DNA of 64,000 bases. Origin: Ligustrum vulgare. Taxonomy: Eukaryota; Streptophyta; Magnoliopsida; Lamiales; Oleaceae. This document shows, in pieces, positions 33,155 to 44,250 of the stretch. Every line of letters starts with the position of its first letter. Position 1 is the stretch's first letter. Location of the stretch: positions 44,443,466 to 44,507,465 of the forward strand of contig OY743183.1 of assembly GCA_963555705.1 (NCBI GenBank), given 5' to 3'. The position numbers and the translations under genes are program-made. The notes under the pieces are model-generated. The model was not told the origin of the DNA and searched no databases. It was given only the letters and a program-made list of their open reading frames with translations.

Positions 33155-34843
33155 TGTTATTAACAAGTTTGCTTCAAGTGTTTCATGTAATGATAAATAT
33201 TCAAAGCACTCTATGTTCAAATCGTCTCTCAAAGATATAAATCAAAACTATGTGATCAAGCACATGAGACGCAAAGAAGATCATGAAAGAATTGAAGATA
33301 TTCAAAGATCAAAATTGAAGTTGAAAAGCATGACATGAAGATCAAGAATTCAAGCATACAAGATTAGAGTTCAAGTTCAAGAGTTGATTTAACCTATGTA
33401 AAGGTTTAACACTCTCAATCTTTAGCGATGACATTCAACGAGCTCGAAAATGATTTTTATGCATCAAGAAACTTACTTGAAAATTCATCACTTGCATAAA
33501 ATATTTTTATCTAAGTCAATATTGCTTTTCAAATGTTATTTGATCTTAAATCATGATTATACTATGTTAAATCACTTTGAAAAACAAGTTAGAAATCTAA
33601 AAATCCTAAATTTTCATGTTTTTCAAAAGTCAATTTTCGGTCAACCGAAACTCCAACGGTTGAAAATGTGTAACGGCTATATGCATGTTTCGGTCGACCG
33701 AAACTCCAGAAATGGTCAACCGAAAGTTGCTGAATTTGAATATCTTAATCTATAAATAGCCACCTCTTTTACATTCAATTTGAACAACATAGAAAAGATT
33801 TTATAGAAACTTTCTTGTGAAAATTCATTGTTCTTACTTGGTTTATATTCATCTATTATTATTATAAAACTTTGATTGATCTAAACTTTGTTTTATCAAA
33901 TCATCAAAGTTTTTGGAAGAAAGTTTTGTGAAGATTTTTGGTTTTATATTGTTTAAACTTCTTCAACATCTTCACACTATATTGGAATTGAAGTGTAAGT
34001 CTCTCTTTATTCTAAACTTGTTTTAATCTTTTAAAAGAGAGAAATTCCAATTAAGGAACTTTGATTATTTGTGCTACATTTTTCATTATCATTTGATTCA
34101 TCAAAGTTCCATTGCCTAAACACTTTGAGCTTAACTCATTGTTAATTATTCAAGTGTGGCATCTCTTGGTACTTAATTTGATTCAATATTTAAACAAGAG
34201 ATTATTTGAAAAACTTTGTTTGATTGCATTGAACTTTTCATTATCATTTGTATCAAAGTTTTTCTCTAACACTCGAGCTTAATTCATTGCTATCTATTGA
34301 AGTGTTAGCCTAACTCTCTCGGTACTTAATTTGAGTATATCATTTGTCAAGAGAGTTATTTCAATTGTAAATTCAATTCATTATATCTTGTGGTTTCGAG
34401 AGCCTTGTGAAAACTCGATTGTTGGTTAAGGGTAGGTGCTCCTTGTTGTAAGTCGCCTAAGGATTTGGTACTCCTTGTTGTAAGTTACCAATATAGTGGA
34501 TTTGGCATTGCTCGTGACGGAGAGCTCGGTAACGGGGGACGTAGATCACGTTGGTTGATTGAACCTCCATAAATCGCGTTTGCATTCTCTTATCCCTTTT
34601 ACTTACTTACATTGCACTTATTTTATTCTATCAATTTATATTGTGCAACACTATATCTAAGTGCTATACTTGCTTTATCAATTAAGTTTACACATTTATA
34701 GCACACTACATTGATAGTTAAGTTACTTACAACACTAAGTGCTCATACTTGTACTCATTGATTTTTAAGTTTGAGATTATTTATCGAAATTTTTTTATAA
34801 ACCAATTCACCCCCCTCTTGGTTAGTTTACTCTTGGGCTAACA
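33155..34843 (+). mobile_element. LTR E: solo-type Copia LTR without target duplication
   Basis: It begins TGTTATTAACAAG and ends GGGCTAACA. A TATA box (TATAAATAG) lies at 33751-33759, preceded by CGGTCGACCGAAA-type words at 33635-33730. Near its end is AATTCACCCCCCTCTTGG, typical of large Copia (SIRE/Maximus-like) LTR ends. The flanks TATTG and CACTT do not match. The B-family sequence on the two sides is not contiguous: about 1.4-1.5 kb is missing relative to copy B'. Confidence 0.65.
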
Positions 34844-35443
34844 CACTTTAGTGTGTGTCTCGCCACTTTGCCAATTAGGTTAAGAAAAATAGTCAGGGAG
34901 ACTATTTGTAACCTCTTTACATTTCAAAACCCTACCAACCCTAATACCATAACCCAGGTCCATTTATGCATAGCTCAATATAGGTAATAAGCCCATATAA
35001 GCCTATTATAGTAAATCCACCGAGGGAACCTGATCAGACCCAATTAAACTAAGCCCCAATAAATTAATTATGACCCCGTTAACTCTTGATCATTCAAAAT
35101 TAATTTATTAATCACGTTCTATTCCACTGCAAGAACGAGATTGCACTCTTAGTAAAATTGAAATTACCGAAACAATTAATCAATAATTATATCCTCTGAC
35201 TTATCGTTCTTACATGTTACCCCCATCGATCAACTTGAATATTCGGAGCAAATTAAAATGACTAAAATGCCCTTCTCTGAATATTTATAAATTCTCAACT
35301 CTCATCTTCTATCGACAGTTCGATGTGATCACATCACATCATAGAATTTAATAGTCACTGTCGAATTGCTGAGCTCAGATTCAACAGTCCACTAGAAGGA
35401 CCAATGAGATTATAATCATACCTAAAAGGTGACAAATTCCATA
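34844..35443 (-). repeat. Truncated 5' LTR of Copia B
   Basis: It matches 13298-13915 of the other B LTR (for example CACTTTAGTGTGTGTCTCGC and CATCGATCAACTTGAATATT). The inner end is cut by LTR E and the outer end stops abruptly at 35443, where Athila-like element F leader sequence begins, so about 490 bp of the LTR start is gone. Confidence 0.8.
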
Positions 35444-35590
35444 GTTGTTTAGTTAACCAATTTAGTTGTTTAGTTAATTAGAATTTTATTTTTTTCTGCA
35501 TTTTAATTAATTTTTCACTTTATCTCTATAATTTTTCAAATAAATAAATAAATAAATAAATAAATATTTCTTTTCTACTTCTTTGCTTAT

Positions 35591-36896
35591 ATGCGTAGAA
35601 CTCGATCAACTAATTTTGAATTTTTTTAATTTTGACCCAGAAATTGAGATAACTTTTCGACAGCAAAGAACATCAGTAGAAAAAATGGCAGTAGCTAACA
35701 ATAATCTGATTCTCAAGCAACTAGCTACCCCGGATGTTGCTCAACAACCGTTATGCATCACTTTTCCGGCAGTGGAAGAATGTAGAACTTTTGAGCTAAA
35801 ATCTGGACTGATCCATCTTTTGCCAACTTTCAGAGGACATCCCGGTGAGGACCCATACAGACATCTGAAGGAGTTCCATGTCATTTGTGATAGCATGAGA
35901 CCCACGAGTATTACTGAGGAACAAATCAAGATGAGGGCCTTTCCATTCTCGCTGAAGGATGCTGCTACTGACTGGTTATATTGTCTACCGTCTGGAACAG
36001 TCATTACTTGGAATGACATGAAGAGACTTTTCTTGGAAAAATACTTCCCTACATCGAGAGCTGGAACGATCAGAAAGGAAATATGTGGGGTGTGCCAAAA
36101 CAATGGTGAATCATTATATGAGTATTGGGAGTGCTTCAAAAAGCTCATCTCGAGCTGTCCCCATCATCAGATCAGTGAGCAACTCTTGGTGCAATATTTT
36201 TATGAAGGTCTGGCATCGATGGATAGAAGTATGATAGATGCCGCAAGCGGAGGTGCATTGATGGACAAGACACCGGAACAAGCACGAGCTTTAATCTCCA
36301 ATATGGCTGAGAACAGTCAGCAGTTCAACTCCAACAGGGATATGCAACTTCGGCGCGTGAATGAGGTAAGTAGTTCCAATATTGAAAGTCAATTGTTTGA
36401 ACTAACAAATCTCGTTAAACAACTTGCTGTAGGGAAGGCACAAAAGGTCAAAGCTTGTGGGAAATGTGCAAACTTCGGACATCCAACAGATACTTGTCCG
36501 GTGTTGCAAGAGGGAAATGGTGAACAAGTAAGTGCTGCAGAGGGTTTTTCGTTCCAAAGACAACAGTACAATCTGTACTCTAATACCTACAATCCAGGAT
36601 GGAGGGATCACCCCAACCTAAGCTACGGAATTAACAAGCACCCAGGTTTCATTTCAAACAAACCTCAAGGGCAATTTCAGCAACAAGGAACCTTCCAACA
36701 ACAGGGGCAGTATCAACAAAAACCTCAAGGCTTAGGTATGTCTCTTGAAGACATGGTAAAAACACTATCAACTAACACATTACAATTTCAACAGGATGCA
36801 AAGTCTAGCATTCAAAATTTGGAGAACCAGATGAGCCAAATGGCCACCGCCATAAACAGGTTGGAAGCACAATCCGGAGGTAAACTACCATCTTAG
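35591..36896 (+). pseudogene. Element F Gag (Athila type)
   Basis: The family start is probably the ATG at 35591 (MRRTRSTNFEF), after which a one-base change shifts the frame; the remaining 430 codons are open to 36896. Motifs in order are FELKSGLIHLLPTFRGHPGE, RAFPFSLKDAATDWLYCLP, RLFLEKYFPTSR, KEICGVCQNNGESLYEYW, LISSCPHHQISEQLLVQYFY and MIDAASGGALMDKTPEQAR, then a CCHC knuckle (CGKCANFGHPTDTC) and a Gln-rich C-terminus. All of this fits Athila Gag. It would form particles and bind element RNA. Near-intact length suggests it decayed late. Confidence 0.85.
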
Positions 36897-37965
36897 CCTA
36901 AGGTAAATCCAAAGAATGTGAGTGCAATTACTCTCCGAGGTGGAAAAGAGCTTGAAGAACCGCAACTGAAACCTACCGCAATCGAAGAGAAGGAAGTTGA
37001 GGGAAGGGAAGTCAAGAAGAACAACAACACCAAAAAGCTCGCAGGTAAAAATAGATTCCACTTTAAATGTTAAATTGACTCCACCTCCTTTTCCTAGCAG
37101 GTTAGCAAAAGTGACTAAGGAGGGCAAGGAAAAGGATATACTGGAGATATTCAGGAAGGTGGAGATCAACATCCCACTATTGGATGCGATCAAGCAAGTA
37201 CCCCGATATGCAAAGTTTTTGAAGGAGTTGTGCACCAACAAACGAAAACTGATGGGGAATGAAAAGGTAAGAATGGGAGAGAATGTGTCGGCGCTCTTTC
37301 ATAGGAAACTACCTCCCAAGTGCAAAGACCCAGGTATGTTTACCATACTTTGTGAAATAGGTAATAAGAAAATAGATCATGTAATGATAGACTTAGGAGC
37401 ATCCATAAATGTAATGCCTAGATCCACTTACACTGCACTAAAACTTGCCAAAATGACTGAAACTAGTGTTATCATTCAGCTAGCTGACCGTTCCAATGCC
37501 TATCCGGATGGGGGTAGTTGAGGATGTGCTAGTGCAAGTAGGTGGATTGGTGTTTCCAGCGGACTTTTATGTGTTAGATATGAATGATGATCATTCACCC
37601 AGTTTCACTCCTATTTTGCTAGGCAGACCATTTTTGTAAACATCTAAGACTAAGATAGATGTTAGTAGTGGCACACTTTCCACGGAATTTGATAATGAAA
37701 TCGTTCAATTCAATATTTATGATTTCGTGAAAATTTTTGATGATAATCCTGTTCATTCTATTAATGTTATTGATTCTTCAGTACAGGAAACTTTCAAACT
37801 TGGTGGAAATGGTGAAAAGCCAGGTAAAATCTCGTGTATTACATTGCCAACTTCTGATGACATGCTTTTGCCCCTGTCTTGCAGGCCCTAATGAAAAATA
37901 TGAAAAAGAAGTTGAGCTTTGGAAATCCACCTAATCCCGGTTGAAGGAGGAAACAACAAGTCTAG
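36897..37965 (+). pseudogene. Element F protease region relic
   Basis: After the gag stop the frame continues as VSAITLRGGKELEEP, then a second open part (36997-37520) with IPLLDAIKQVPRYAKFLKEL, KLPPKCKDPGMF and the protease centre VMIDLGASINVMP. A frameshift follows, then [13 protein letters not shown] and [10 protein letters not shown] with an in-frame TAA, then KIDVSSGTLSTEFDNE. These are the conserved blocks before the Athila reverse transcriptase. The pol frame ends in KQRLYSGGNPRGE-like words near 37985, so the catalytic pol domains are missing. Confidence 0.75.
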
Positions 37966-40019
37966 CCAAAGACAGTAAACAAAGGCTCTACTCGGGAGGC
38001 AACCCGAGAGGGGAGTTTCTTTACTCCCTCAAATTGTTATTTTTTTTATTTTCATTTTTGTCATTTTTCTTATTAGTTAATTTCATTCAAAAAAAAAAAT
38101 AAATTCAGTGGCGTTGTTACGGTCGTAAGTTAAAACTTTATGGCCTTAACTCTACTCCATCGAATTTATCCAGAGGCCTAATTACGGCCTAACTATATTG
38201 TTTACGGTCGTAAGTTTTGCAAACTTTTAAAACTCTATCTCTTCTTCTGGTTCCATTCACATTCCCCTCTTTTGTTTTGTATTGTCACGCTCCACATTGA
38301 GGACAGTGGAATTCAAGTGTGGGGGGAATGATTATCTATTATTTTTTGTTATCCCTGTTTTATTCATCTTCTTTCAATTTTTTTGGTTAGTTTTTTTTAA
38401 ATTGTGCTTAGACCCATATTTTGGTATAATAGGAAGCGGGCTCACTTATGATTATTTTTGAACCATCAACTTCCTATATTGCATAATCGGATAAACAATG
38501 AGCACATAGAGATAAGTTTTCCAATAATTTCCGAATTAGTTTGAAAATGGGGACAAATTGAAAATTTTCTACAACCTAATTGAGTCAAACCAAAATTGAT
38601 ATGATAAAACAACACCCCGAGTAACTTCATTCTAACCTTGTCCACTAGATTTTCAGTTCGGAACCAAGACTGAGCAATGACCTATACTCATAATTGGATG
38701 GGAGGAACACACATAAACCATAATTTGTGAGCTTTTGAGCCTATGAGCTTCTTTTACTCTTTATATTAAGCTCTTATTTCCTTGATGTGTGTCCTGCATG
38801 GTTGATTTGTTCTTGGAGTTGCTTTTCTGTACATGCCGTTGTAGCTTCTTGGCTCAAGTGCAAAATATAGTAGAGGCATTAGGTTAAACCAAATTTGACC
38901 TGCTAAAAGGGCCTACCATGATACATGTACCAATAGAAGCCCTTTTGAGCCTTAGCCTTTCTTTGAATTTTTTATGCCACGCTGCAAGCCACGAATACCC
39001 TTTCTTTTACATTGTCTCTGTTTTGAACCCATAGAGAAGGGATTGACAAGCTTTTGTTGATTAAGGATCGTGCTGTGGTCTAAGTCTAAGAAGTTGCAAT
39101 GGTTATCTTGTGTTGGGCGATGGTTGTGTAATGGACTGAATTCAAGGGAATGTAATTCTATCTTGTGCCAATTGGTGACTGCATAATGATTTGAATAAAA
39201 GAGAAAAAGCTGCAATCTATGCTCGAAAAAACAAAAGAGAAAGAGAAAAAGCAATGAAAATGAAGTTTAGTAAAGAAAATTAGTAGTTGAGGAAGTCAAA
39301 CACTCAACTTGTGAAAAAAAAATCAAGTATTAACTAAGATTGGGTAGCGGGAAACAATGAAGTTCATATTGAGAGTGAAGGAAGTAATGTCATTTTGAAT
39401 TGACTTAGCTTGCAAAATTCCTTCTCGACTCAGCCTAAATATATACTTTTATCCTACCTGACCTGAAGCCCCGTTACAACCAAATAAAGACCTTTACTTT
39501 GCACTTGTGTTATTGTTGGCTCCGGTTATGACATTTGAGCAGTCTGTGGTAATAGATTCTCCATGCAGTGAGTTGAGTGAAAATTCTCACCCTTATACAC
39601 TTTGTGCGAAGAGAGAAATATCTAGTGAGGGTGTTAACTCCCATTACATATGCTTATGAGTGGTTTGAATTGCTTGGTCTATATTCTGTGCTTTCAAGTT
39701 GGCCAAAAACTAACACCCATGTAGTAAATCATTGATAGAGGTTAAGAGAGAACTCACGAGAGGTGGGAGGATACAAGCCACATTGGGAAATGAATTGGGC
39801 CGGGGGTATTGATTTTCATTTCTGTTCAGAGGATATTGGATGATGCATCTCTTGCACACACTAACACACTCCGGTTATGCATTTGAATTTTCATGCTAAA
39901 AGAGAAGTGGGCTGTAACCTTGACTTTCCGATTGTAGGTCTATCTTTTTGTTTGAGTTATGTTTCTTTTCTTTCACATCATTATTCGAGGACGAACAATG
40001 GTTTAAGTGTGGGGGAATT
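37966..40019 (+). other. Element F 3' untranslated region
   Basis: No gene found. Athila-type landmarks are present: GGGAGGCAACCCGAGAGG near 37997, CACATTGAGGACAGTGGAATT followed by AAGTGTGGGGGG at about 38294-38328, and GAGGACGAACAATGG with AAGTGTGGGGGAATT (polypurine tract) at 39986-40019. ACGGTCGTAAG and ACGGCC words occur at 38115-38215. An envelope-like frame is not visible. Confidence 0.6.
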
Positions 40020-41600
40020 CGATAAGTGCTTTATTAGCACATATTTAATTCACTTATTATCTTATTTTTTTTATTGGTTTGATCCTATTGAAGTATCGTT
40101 TAATGCATTTTCATTTATTGTGCTATGTAAGGTCAAAAAGAAGAAAAGAAAGGAAATATGACCAAATAAATACAAAAAATCAAGAAGTGAGGTTCAAGGG
40201 CATATTCAAAGAGCTCCAAATCAATAATGGCATGTGGGAAGAAGATTAGATGCAGAAATTATGGTCAAAGAAGGTTTGGGGTGAAGTTAGAAATCAAAAA
40301 CCCGCGAGAATTGTGATCATGAATTTTAGTCATAGATTGAAGCTCAATTTGGTCATAGAAGAATTTCGAATTTGGGAAGATCTATTTCACAACGAATTGT
40401 ATATATTTGAGTTTTCTTTCCAACGCAACTTGAATCACCACAATCAGACTTCGGGAGAGAAAGTTATGACCAAAACATCGAACACAGGCGCTTCTCGGCA
40501 GAAATGCACTTATGGCCGTAAATGTTAAAGTTACGGCCGTAACTTGCTCGCCAAGAAATTTCCTTATCTGATTCAAGGTCTATCTTTGGTATATCTTTGG
40601 GGTAAAGTTTGGATTCATGAATATGCTATGTATAGATTCTTGATCCGTAATTGTCATTGAATCTTTACTTTAGTAGCAAATAAATCTCGTGCAGGTTTAG
40701 TAATAATTCAACTTGGATTGATTAATTCGAGCTTGTGAAATTAACGATCCAATTCAATCTATTCTTCTAGATTTTCATACTAGTCGTGTATTAAATTCTA
40801 AGAGCTTGTTTAGGATTGTCCGTGAATTTCATATCTTGTTCGAAGGGGAAGTTGTGTTAACTTGATTATGTTATTTTCTTTTCCTATAAATTAGTAGCGT
40901 GAATTTATTCATTTATTTCAATTGTTGGATTATTATGTTTTGAATGTTCAATTGAGTTTATTTGATTAATAGTTTAATTTGGCCAATTGGATTATTGATC
41001 TTTGGATTCATGAATATGCTATGTATAGATTCTTGATCCGTAATTGTCATTGAATCTTTACTTTAGTAGCAAATAAATCTCGTGCATGTTTAGTAATAAT
41101 TCAACTTGGATTGATTAATTCGAGCTTGTGAAATTAACGATCCAATTCAATCTATTCTTCTAGATTTTCATACTAGTCGTGTATTAAATTCTAAGAGCTT
41201 GTTTAGGATTATCCGTGGCTAGAATTAGTTCGAAGAACTTGTTTTGAATAAATAAACATAAGGAAGAATTTAGATAATCAGAGCTTGTTGATTATTTATG
41301 ATTGATAATTGAATAGAGATATAAACACGTTACAAGGAAAAGTATAACATTAATTAAGGGCACAACCGAACCCGAGAACAAGATTTCTTCTCATATTATT
41401 TCTCTAGTCATATTTAATTATTTATTTTATGCATAGATTTCATTCAAGCAATTCAAACAACAAAATCCCCCCATTCCATTCTAATTCATCGAACAACTAA
41501 AATTAGTTTCCGTTCCTCGTGGGATCGACCCTTACTCTCGCTACTACATTCTTAATTAATATTTAGCGAGTAAGGAATTATTTATTATTTTGGTGCATCA
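40020..41600 (+). repeat. 3' LTR of element F
   Basis: It starts (C)GATAAGTGC right after the polypurine tract and ends TTTTGGTGCATCA. Near the end CGTGGGATCGACCCTTACTC is the usual Athila/Tat LTR block. It includes a 218-bp internal direct duplication (40608-40825 and 41001-41218) and two TTACGGCCGTAA-type words at 40510-40546. CGACA follows, but no left partner for a target duplication survives. Confidence 0.65.
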
Positions 41601-41637
41601 CGACACGCATTATTTTCCAACGAGTAGGGACACTGAC

Positions 41638-41766
41638 CATGCGGTCTTGTTTTGATGGTTTCCCAGCAAAACATCTATCATTTATCCGTTCGATTGCAAC
41701 ATCAGTGCATCTCCACTTACTGTGATAAAGAGTGCCAAATGTACCAGAATTATACTTCAGCAGAAC
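41638..41766 (-). pseudogene. Raf-like protein kinase relic, exon a
   Basis: The minus strand translates to NSGTFGTLYHSKWRCTDVAI, then ERINDRCFAGKPSKQDRM, followed by a GTCAGT donor. This is kinase subdomains I-II immediately preceding the part encoded by exon b (12816-12978), and the join M|RDD keeps the family order. Two key residues are changed: the first Gly of the glycine loop is Asn (NSGTFG for GSGTFG), and the ATP-binding Lys of VAIK is Glu. The 5' part of the exon fades at about 41766. It is a dead relic of a plant Raf-like kinase gene. Confidence 0.8.
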
Positions 41767-41876
41767 TTAATTTTCACAAAGGCATGCATTATTTTTTGTC
41801 TAGTTAACCTGAAAATTGAGTAGAATAAAAAATCAGTTTTCATAAGTTATAAACTGAAAGGACTCATAGATGTAAC

Positions 41877-43285
41877 TATTGAAATTATATATGCCCATAG
41901 AGTATAATTCACAACATTTAAAATAAAATATTAATTGATTGTATTAATATGAAGTTGCGTTTGTCCACGGGTCGATTTCATATTTCAAATTGAGTGTTTA
42001 AATTGTTAAACACAGAAAAATTCAATTTGTGATTCGATCTAAAATTAGCGTTCGCGATCAAAAAATATGGACAATTTATTTTGATAAGATCGTCTCGGTT
42101 TTATTAAAGTCTATCTTTGACTTTGGTAATAAAATTGAGAGTAAGTTTGGAATGTATTGGACAGGATCACGTGAAATTAATTTGTGACATTGACCATACA
42201 AATTTAATTTCATTTGGCTATCGTAAGTGGGACCTTAATCCTAATTGGATAATGGAATTCGGTTACTAACTTGAAGTTCTTTGAGGTATCAATGGGTGAG
42301 ATCAAATTGCTGATCAATATCTCAGTACTTTGAGAATTAAAGTGAATTGACGAGGAACATATATTCGTATTATGGAATCAGTCACCTTTTACGTATGATC
42401 ATAATCTCACTGGTTCTTCTAGTGGACAGTTGAATTTGAACTCAATAATTGGACAGTAACTGTTGAATTCTATGATGTGATGTGATCACATCGAACTGTC
42501 AGATTGAAGATGAGAGTTGAGAGTTTATGAATATTCCGAGAAGGGTATTTTGGTCATTTTAACTTGCTCCGAATATTCGAGTTGATTGACGGGGGTAACA
42601 TGTAAGAACGAAAAGTCAGAGTATATAATTATTGATTAATTGTTTCATTAATTTCAATTTTACTAAGAGTGCAATCTCGTTCTTTTAGTGGAATAGAACA
42701 TGATTGATAAATTAATTTTGACTGATCAAGAGTTAATCGGGTCATAATTAATTTATTGGAGCTTAGTTTAATTGGGCTTGATTAGGTTCCCTCGGTGATT
42801 TCACTATAATGGGTTTATACAGGCTTATTACCTGTATTAGGCTGTGCCGAAATGGGCCGGTTATGGTACTAGACCTAGTAGAGTTTTGGAGTGTAAAGAG
42901 GTTACAAATAGTCTCCCAAGACTATTTTTCTTAATCTAATTGGAAAAGTGGCGAGAAACACACTAAAATATGTAGTGTGTGTGTTTTCCCTTTACAAAGA
43001 AACCCGAATCCTAGTGTAACCTAGGTCTTGAGAAAGGTGACCACACACATGCACAACTGCCATTGGAGAACACCGAGGAAAGCTTGGGTTTGAAACTTTG
43101 GTGGAATCAAGAAGCAGTTGATGAAGATTATTGTAAAGCACGCTACAAGAGTAATATTCTCAAAATCATTTTTGTGTGCAAAATTATTTATTCCAAGTTG
43201 AATACATAAAATAGAAAATCCTGTAACGGGATGATCTAATCACAAGAAATCAATTTTTGTGAGTAGAGCAACCCGGTTCTCAACA
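41877..43285 (+). repeat. 5' LTR of Copia B'
   Basis: It starts TATTGAAATTATATATGCCC (TG of the family start mutated to TA) and ends CGGTTCTCAACA. It matches 12990-14412 in reverse complement. A 14-bp palindrome GATGTGATCACATC is at 42479-42492. The TATA box position reads ACAAATAG near 42904, a change from TATAAATAG. Confidence 0.85.
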
Positions 43286-43288
43286 ATT

Positions 43289-43299
43289 TGTATCAGAGC
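43289..43299 (+). other. Primer binding site of B'
   Basis: TGTATCAGAGC starts three bases inside the LTR and differs from TGGTATCAGAGC, the initiator-methionine tRNA primer site common in plant Copia elements, near its 5' end. Confidence 0.75.
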
Positions 43300-44250
43300 G
43301 TCAGGTTTTGATACTGTTTTGTGTATTTAGGATTAAATAATTTTGTTATGCATGTAATAGTTGAGCGGTGTTAGGTTTTTGTGATTTGATTGTTATTGGA
43401 TGAATGATGTTTTATTGAGCTGATTTATGGCCTTAGATTATTTTTTTGTAAATCATGTATTTGTTTTATCGAGTCTTGTAATAAAGGGGGTGGATTACGA
43501 CTCCATATTTCCCTTTTAATTGTTTTTTAAAATTTTTGCAATAGAATTAGGGTTTGTATTATTTCTATTGTAATTGTAAAATCAGAGGACCAGATAACGC
43601 AGTTTCCAAATTGAAGGACTTCTTTTGGAAAAATTCGGAGGACAATATCTGCAGTTTTAAATTGAGAGGACTTTTGTTACAATTTCAATTAATAGGTCTA
43701 AACTTCACCATCTACGAAACTGGAGGACTTGCAGTTCAATTTCTCATGAAAACTTGGAAAATCAGGAGCGACACCGTGGTTGCTGCCACTGGGGTTGACG
43801 GAAGACGGTGCTCCTGTCACATCTTTATTGTTGTGGTGGCGGTGGCACCGCATGTACTGCTGCAGATGAAAGGGGCAAAGCATGTGGGTGTCGCTGTCGC
43901 GAGATGCACAACGATGGTGCTCCAAGCGCTGTTGATGCGCGGTCGTGAGGGCAGCGCAGTACCATGGTATTTTTCTCTTCCTCCTTGTCTTCTCCATCTT
44001 CTTTCCGACATCACAGGTTCGGCGGGCATCGGAGCCACAGTCACCGCAGCGGTTACTGTCGAAAAGTTACTGCCTGTGCTTGACACGGTGATGGAGGTGG
44101 CGGTGGTGTTATACAAGTTTCATTGTGGTATCGAGATCGATGTTCCATCTCCAGCGATGACAAGTCATGGATGGCGGCGGCTTCATTTTGATATTGTGTA
44201 TATTCATTACGCAGAGGGAGAAGATGGATACTTAATCTTAGGCTAAGGTG
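43300..44250 (+). other. Leader of B' with a GC-rich open frame
   Basis: An open frame of 230 codons (43554-44246) covers a GC-rich patch (43770-44170) unlike the surrounding AT-rich element. Its product is Val/Ala/Cys-rich with no known motif and no gag similarity. The opposite strand is also open over much of the same patch, which suggests composition rather than selection. The corresponding part of B is deleted. I regard it as non-coding or captured DNA. Confidence 0.35.

Larger units (their letters stand above)
12990..35443 (-). mobile_element. Element B: Ty1/Copia retrotransposon, split by nested insertions
   Basis: On the minus strand the parts run: truncated 5' LTR (35443-34844), deletion bridged by LTR E, internal region (33140-31649), then after insert C the rest of the internal region (18134-14413), then the 3' LTR (14412-12990). 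Alignment with the second copy (41877-48331) shows the internal parts are contiguous once C is removed. The left target duplication is ATTCA (12985-12989); the right one is lost with the 5' LTR start. Integrase and reverse transcriptase relics identify Copia. B inserted in the kinase intron in the same orientation as the gene. Confidence 0.8.
35444..41600 (+). mobile_element. Element F: Athila-like Gypsy derivative lacking 5' LTR and RT/IN
   Basis: It contains part of the leader, gag, a protease relic, a long untranslated 3' region and a 3' LTR (about 40020-41600). The 5' LTR and primer site are absent at the junction with Copia B. No reverse transcriptase, RNase H or integrase is found between protease and the 3' region, so this is an internally deleted or naturally non-autonomous Athila-type element. 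Its orientation is opposite to B and D. Confidence 0.75.
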
